A stretch of 32,779 nucleotides of DNA from an uncultured Collinsella sp. Its GTDB lineage: Bacteria; Actinomycetota; Coriobacteriia; Coriobacteriales; Coriobacteriaceae. The stretch lies in NCBI GenBank assembly GCA_902465015.1, contig CABQLK010000022.1, positions 1 through 32,779 on the forward strand, in the 5' to 3' direction. Each line of letters opens with the position of its first letter. Positions within the stretch are counted from its first letter, which is position 1. This document shows, in pieces, positions 30,078 to 32,779 of the stretch. Under the pieces are notes generated by a model, which worked only from the letters and a program-made list of their open reading frames with translations, was not told the origin of the DNA and made no database searches. Both the position numbers and the translations under genes were made by a program.

Positions 30078-31010
30078 ATGATTTACACGCTCACTGCAAA
30101 TCCCGCCATTGACTACAACATCGCATGCGACGGCCTTGCTGCCAACACTGTCACGCGTACCCGCAACGCCGTCTACACGCCCAACGGCAAGGGCCTCAAC
30201 GTCTCGTTTACGCTTGACCATTACGGTGTCGACACCACGATCCTGGGTTTCTTCGCTGGCTTCTCGGGCGAGTTTATCGTTAAGGGCGCCGAGGCCCTGG
30301 GCGTGCCCGTCAAGCCCGTGTGGACCGACGGCATTACGCGCGTCAACGTGTTCCTCAACGCCGGCCCTGACACCGAGTACAACATGGTCAACGCCGGTGC
30401 CGCCATCAACGAGGCCAACGAGCAGGAGATGTTTGAGCTCATCGATTCGCTCGATGACATGACCTGCCTGGTCATCAGCGGCTCGCTGCCTCCCAACACT
30501 TCCGAGGGCTTCCTGGCCGAGGTCCTGCGCCGTGTCAAGGCCAAGGGTGCCGAGTTCGTCCTCGACATCTCGAGCCATCAGCTGGCAGACCTCATTGCCA
30601 TGGAGCCGCTGCTGATCAAGCCCAATGATGACGAGCTGCTTGACATCTTTGGCATCAAGGTGAGCGGTGGCGACGATGAGTCCGTCAAGGGCGCTATGGC
30701 TGAGCTTCATACCAAGGGCGCCAAGAATGTGCTGCTGACTCTTGGCGGCGCCGGTGCGTACTTCTCTAACGGCGAGCATATCTGGTTTGCGAACCGCACT
30801 TTCGACGTCAAGCTGCTGTCGACGGTGTGCGCCGGCGATTCCTCGCTCGCTGCCTTCCTTTCCGTGTGGCACGACGCCCCCGAGCGCGTCGAGGACGCTC
30901 TGCGCCTTTCGATGGCTACCGGCGCCAACGTGGTCGAGTGCCCCGGTCTGGGCGATTTTGCCAAGGTGGACGAATATAAGAAGCATATCGAGGTTCGCCA
31001 GGTCTGCTAG
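30078..31010 (+). CDS. 1-phosphofructokinase-family (PfkB) kinase, copy 2
   Basis: A paralogue of the preceding gene of identical length (310 aa). It keeps the canonical residues: NGKGLNVS with Asn, GFFAGFSGEFI, SGSLPPNTSEGF, LLIKPNDDEL and VCAGDSSLAAF with Ser after the catalytic Asp. This is the better candidate for the true FruK that makes fructose-1,6-bisphosphate; the first copy may differ. The start is ATG 30078, with GAAAGGA seven bases upstream; an in-frame GTG at 30063 lacks a site. A candidate operator-like sequence overlaps the start. It ends at a strong terminator. Confidence 0.88.
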   Translation: MIYTLTANPAIDYNIACDGLAANTVTRTRNAVYTPNGKGLNVSFTLDHYGVDTTILGFFAGFSGEFIVKGAEALGVPVKPVWTDGITRVNVFLNAGPDTEYNMVNAGAAINEANEQEMFELIDSLDDMTCLVISGSLPPNTSEGFLAEVLRRVKAKGAEFVLDISSHQLADLIAMEPLLIKPNDDELLDIFGIKVSGGDDESVKGAMAELHTKGAKNVLLTLGGAGAYFSNGEHIWFANRTFDVKLLSTVCAGDSSLAAFLSVWHDAPERVEDALRLSMATGANVVECPGLGDFAKVDEYKKHIEVRQVC

Positions 31011-31031
31011 AGCATCGATACATCGTTGCCG

Positions 31032-31067
31032 AACACCCGCTTTGGATCTCCGAGGCGGGTGTTTTTT
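31032..31067 (+). terminator. Intrinsic terminator of fruK copy 2
   Basis: AACACCCGC (31032-31040) pairs perfectly with GCGGGTGTT (31054-31062) and is followed by more T residues. It closes the PTS locus. Confidence 0.92.
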
Positions 31068-31203
31068 GTGCGCTGAAGTATGTGGCGTTTGCTGTCTCGA
31101 TTTATCGAATCGACGACGCGATTGCGTGTGCGCGCTTTCTCGTTTCTTGTTAGACTTCTTGAGAACCATCGATTAACGCTCGCAAGTGCAGGAGGCCATG
31201 GGC

Positions 31204-32598
31204 ATGTGCAATGTTTCTCTCAACGGTACGCAACCGTCTGATGCCTCCCTGCGCATCCTTCGTGCGCTCGAGGCAGCCGGCCTTGAGGCTTGGTTCGTTG
31301 GCGGTTGGGTGCGCGACGCCCTGATGGGATGCCCCAGCCACGATGTTGATATGTGCTGTAGCGGCCTGTGGCAGGAGTCCAAGGCGGCGCTCGAGGCCGC
31401 TGATATCGCGGTCGTGGAGTCGGGCATTAAATTTGGCGGAATCACGGCTATTTCCGATGGCGAGCGTATCGAGGTCACCACGTACCGCCTGGATGGCTTT
31501 TACACCGATGGGCGCCATCCTCAGAGTGTCGAGCGTGCCGCCTCGCTCGAGGACGATCTGGCCCGCCGCGACTTTACCGTCAACGCCATGGCCTGGCATC
31601 CCGAGCGCGGGCTTGTCGACCGCTACGACGGCCAGGGTGACTTGGAGCGCAAGCTGATTCGCGCTGTCGGTGATCCCAAGCGTCGCTTTAACGAGGACGC
31701 CCTGCGCATGCTGCGTGCGGTGCGCTTTGCCTGCCGTCTGGACTTTATGATTGAGCCCGAGACTAAGCGTGCGCTTGCCGAGTGCGCGCCGCTGCTCGAT
31801 GCCGTGGCGCGCGAGCGTGTGGGTATTGAGCTCGAGGGCATTCTTTCGACCGGTCATGGGGGAGACGCGATGCTTCGCTATCCCGAGCTCATCTGTGCCG
31901 CTGTGCCCGAGTTGGCAGCGGGTCGCGGGTTTGATCAGCGAAGTGTCTACCATGCGTTTAACGTCTACGAGCATATCGCCCGTGTGCTGACGGTGGCAGG
32001 GGAGCTGGCGCTGTGCGACGGCGTCGCGCCATCGTCGAGCCTTATGTGGGCGGCGTTTTTGCACGATGTCTCCAAGCCCGAGTGCTTTACGGTCGATCAC
32101 GCCGGCAGCGGACACTTCTACGGTCATCCCGAGCTCGGCGCCAAGAAAGCGCGCGTCATTATGGATCGCCTGGCGCTCTCGCACGACCTGGTGCGCGACG
32201 TGTGCCTGCTCATCAAATATCACGATAAACCGCTGCGTCCCGAGCGATCCTGCCTGCTCAATATGATGCGTTTGCTTTCTGGCGAGGGCATCGACACGTC
32301 GCGTTTGATTGACGAGCTTATGGACCTTAAACGCGCCGATACGCTTGGCAAGGCCCCGTCGTGCTTCTATTACGTTGAGACGATTGAGGAGATGCGCGCG
32401 ATGGCGCACGAGCTGCTGAAGGCAGGGGAGCCCTATACGCTCAAGATGCTCGCCATCAACGGCGGCGACCTGATCCGTGCCGGAGTCAAGCCCGGGCCGG
32501 AACTGGGTCAGCTTCTCAACTCCGCCCTCGACGCCGTGATCGAAGACAACATTCCCAACGATCGCGAAGCTCTTTTGGTCCATCTCAACTTGAATTAG
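31204..32598 (+). CDS. cca: CCA tRNA nucleotidyltransferase
   Basis: Adds or repairs the 3'-CCA of tRNAs. This is a class II enzyme: FVGGWVRDALMG (residues about 30-42), the DVDM metal-binding pair, RRDFTVNAMAW, and RFNEDALRMLRAVRFA. A C-terminal HD domain follows, with YHAFNVYEHIARVL, FLHDVSKPECF and GHPELGAKKARVIM, as in other bacterial CCA enzymes with an HD extension. The length of 464 aa fits. Three starts are in frame (ATG 31198, ATG 31204 and an upstream non-ATG); 31204 has AGGAGG eight bases before, while 31198 is too close to it. A tRNA gene lies downstream. Confidence 0.93.
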   Translation: MCNVSLNGTQPSDASLRILRALEAAGLEAWFVGGWVRDALMGCPSHDVDMCCSGLWQESKAALEAADIAVVESGIKFGGITAISDGERIEVTTYRLDGFYTDGRHPQSVERAASLEDDLARRDFTVNAMAWHPERGLVDRYDGQGDLERKLIRAVGDPKRRFNEDALRMLRAVRFACRLDFMIEPETKRALAECAPLLDAVARERVGIELEGILSTGHGGDAMLRYPELICAAVPELAAGRGFDQRSVYHAFNVYEHIARVLTVAGELALCDGVAPSSSLMWAAFLHDVSKPECFTVDHAGSGHFYGHPELGAKKARVIMDRLALSHDLVRDVCLLIKYHDKPLRPERSCLLNMMRLLSGEGIDTSRLIDELMDLKRADTLGKAPSCFYYVETIEEMRAMAHELLKAGEPYTLKMLAINGGDLIRAGVKPGPELGQLLNSALDAVIEDNIPNDREALLVHLNLN

Positions 32599-32628
32599 CT
32601 ACCCAGTTTACCTGCGTGTTCCATAACC

Positions 32629-32647
32629 TGCCGACAATTTTTCGGCA
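32629..32647 (+). terminator. Weak hairpin after cca
   Basis: TGCCGA pairs with TCGGCA over a 7-base loop. The following bases are AATTTGG, so only partial termination is likely. Confidence 0.4.
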
Positions 32648-32662
32648 ATTTGGAATTTCTTC

Positions 32663-32691
32663 TTGCGCTGACGTTTTTTGTCCCGTAATAT
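32663..32691 (+). promoter_or_regulatory. Promoter of the tRNA-Glu gene
   Basis: TTGCGC (32663-32668) and TAATAT (32686-32691) are spaced by 17 bases, 35 bases before the tRNA. Confidence 0.6.
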
Positions 32692-32725
32692 ATTTCCTCG
32701 CAGCACGGCAGTGCAGATGTCATGT

Positions 32726-32779
32726 GGCCCGTTCGTCTAGCGGTTTAGGACGCCGCCCTCTCAAGGCGGAGATCACCAG
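32726..32779 (+). tRNA. tRNA-Glu(CTC), cut by the window end
   Basis: The acceptor start GGCCCGT is followed by the D arm TCTAGCGGTTTAGGA. The anticodon stem CCGCC/GGCGG encloses the loop CTCTCAA, giving anticodon CTC (Glu). The T arm and 3' end lie outside the window. Identity is firm from the anticodon and the typical actinobacterial tRNA-Glu pattern. Confidence 0.93.

Overview
The window reads as a stretch of a high-GC Gram-positive chromosome. The gene order, the general flavour of the proteins (RsbW/SigB-type stress module, EF-P with an unmodified-type PGKGG loop, Asp23, RpiR-controlled PTS) and the style of the intergenic palindromes fit a gut Coriobacteriia, most like Collinsella. That placement is inference from gene content and base composition, not from a search. 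Coding density is very high: 31 protein genes and one truncated tRNA gene. All genes are on the + strand except one rpiR-family regulator.

Region by region. 1-240 is a leader with a terminator. 240-1852 holds lspA and an RluA-family pseudouridine synthase. 1935-5013 holds a membrane glycosyltransferase, a REP-like palindrome acting as terminator, a small A24 peptidase and dgt; rarA follows at 5068. 6524-9686 is a tightly overlapping stress-type operon: DUF948 membrane protein, degenerate RsbW-like protein, SigB/SigF-type sigma factor and AI-2E family membrane protein. 9839-16515 runs alaS, ruvX, mltG, yqeG-like HAD phosphatase, aroK and an aroB homologue that has lost its active-site residues. 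16648-23041 runs pepQ, efp, asp23-family, nusB, xseB, tlyA, nadK and recN.

23101-31010 is a sugar phosphotransferase locus. A divergent RpiR regulator faces a fused fructose-type EII (B-C-A order), followed by HPr, enzyme I and two tandem 1-phosphofructokinase paralogues. The complete phosphorelay PEP > EI > HPr > EIIA > EIIB > sugar, plus the second phosphorylation step, is therefore encoded in 8 kb. Between the EII gene and ptsH lies a 546-base gene-free gap. It contains a 25-bp perfect inverted repeat and then a roughly 228-base palindromic element with a 39-bp perfect inverted repeat. The window ends with cca and the 5' part of tRNA-Glu(CTC).

The observations most worth a second look are the large palindromic element before ptsH, the catalytically dead AroB homologue beside aroK, the ATP-site-less RsbW-like protein beside a stress sigma factor, the possible RBS-sequestering switch of ptsH, and terminators whose T-tract supplies the -35 box of the next promoter (alaS, ptsI).
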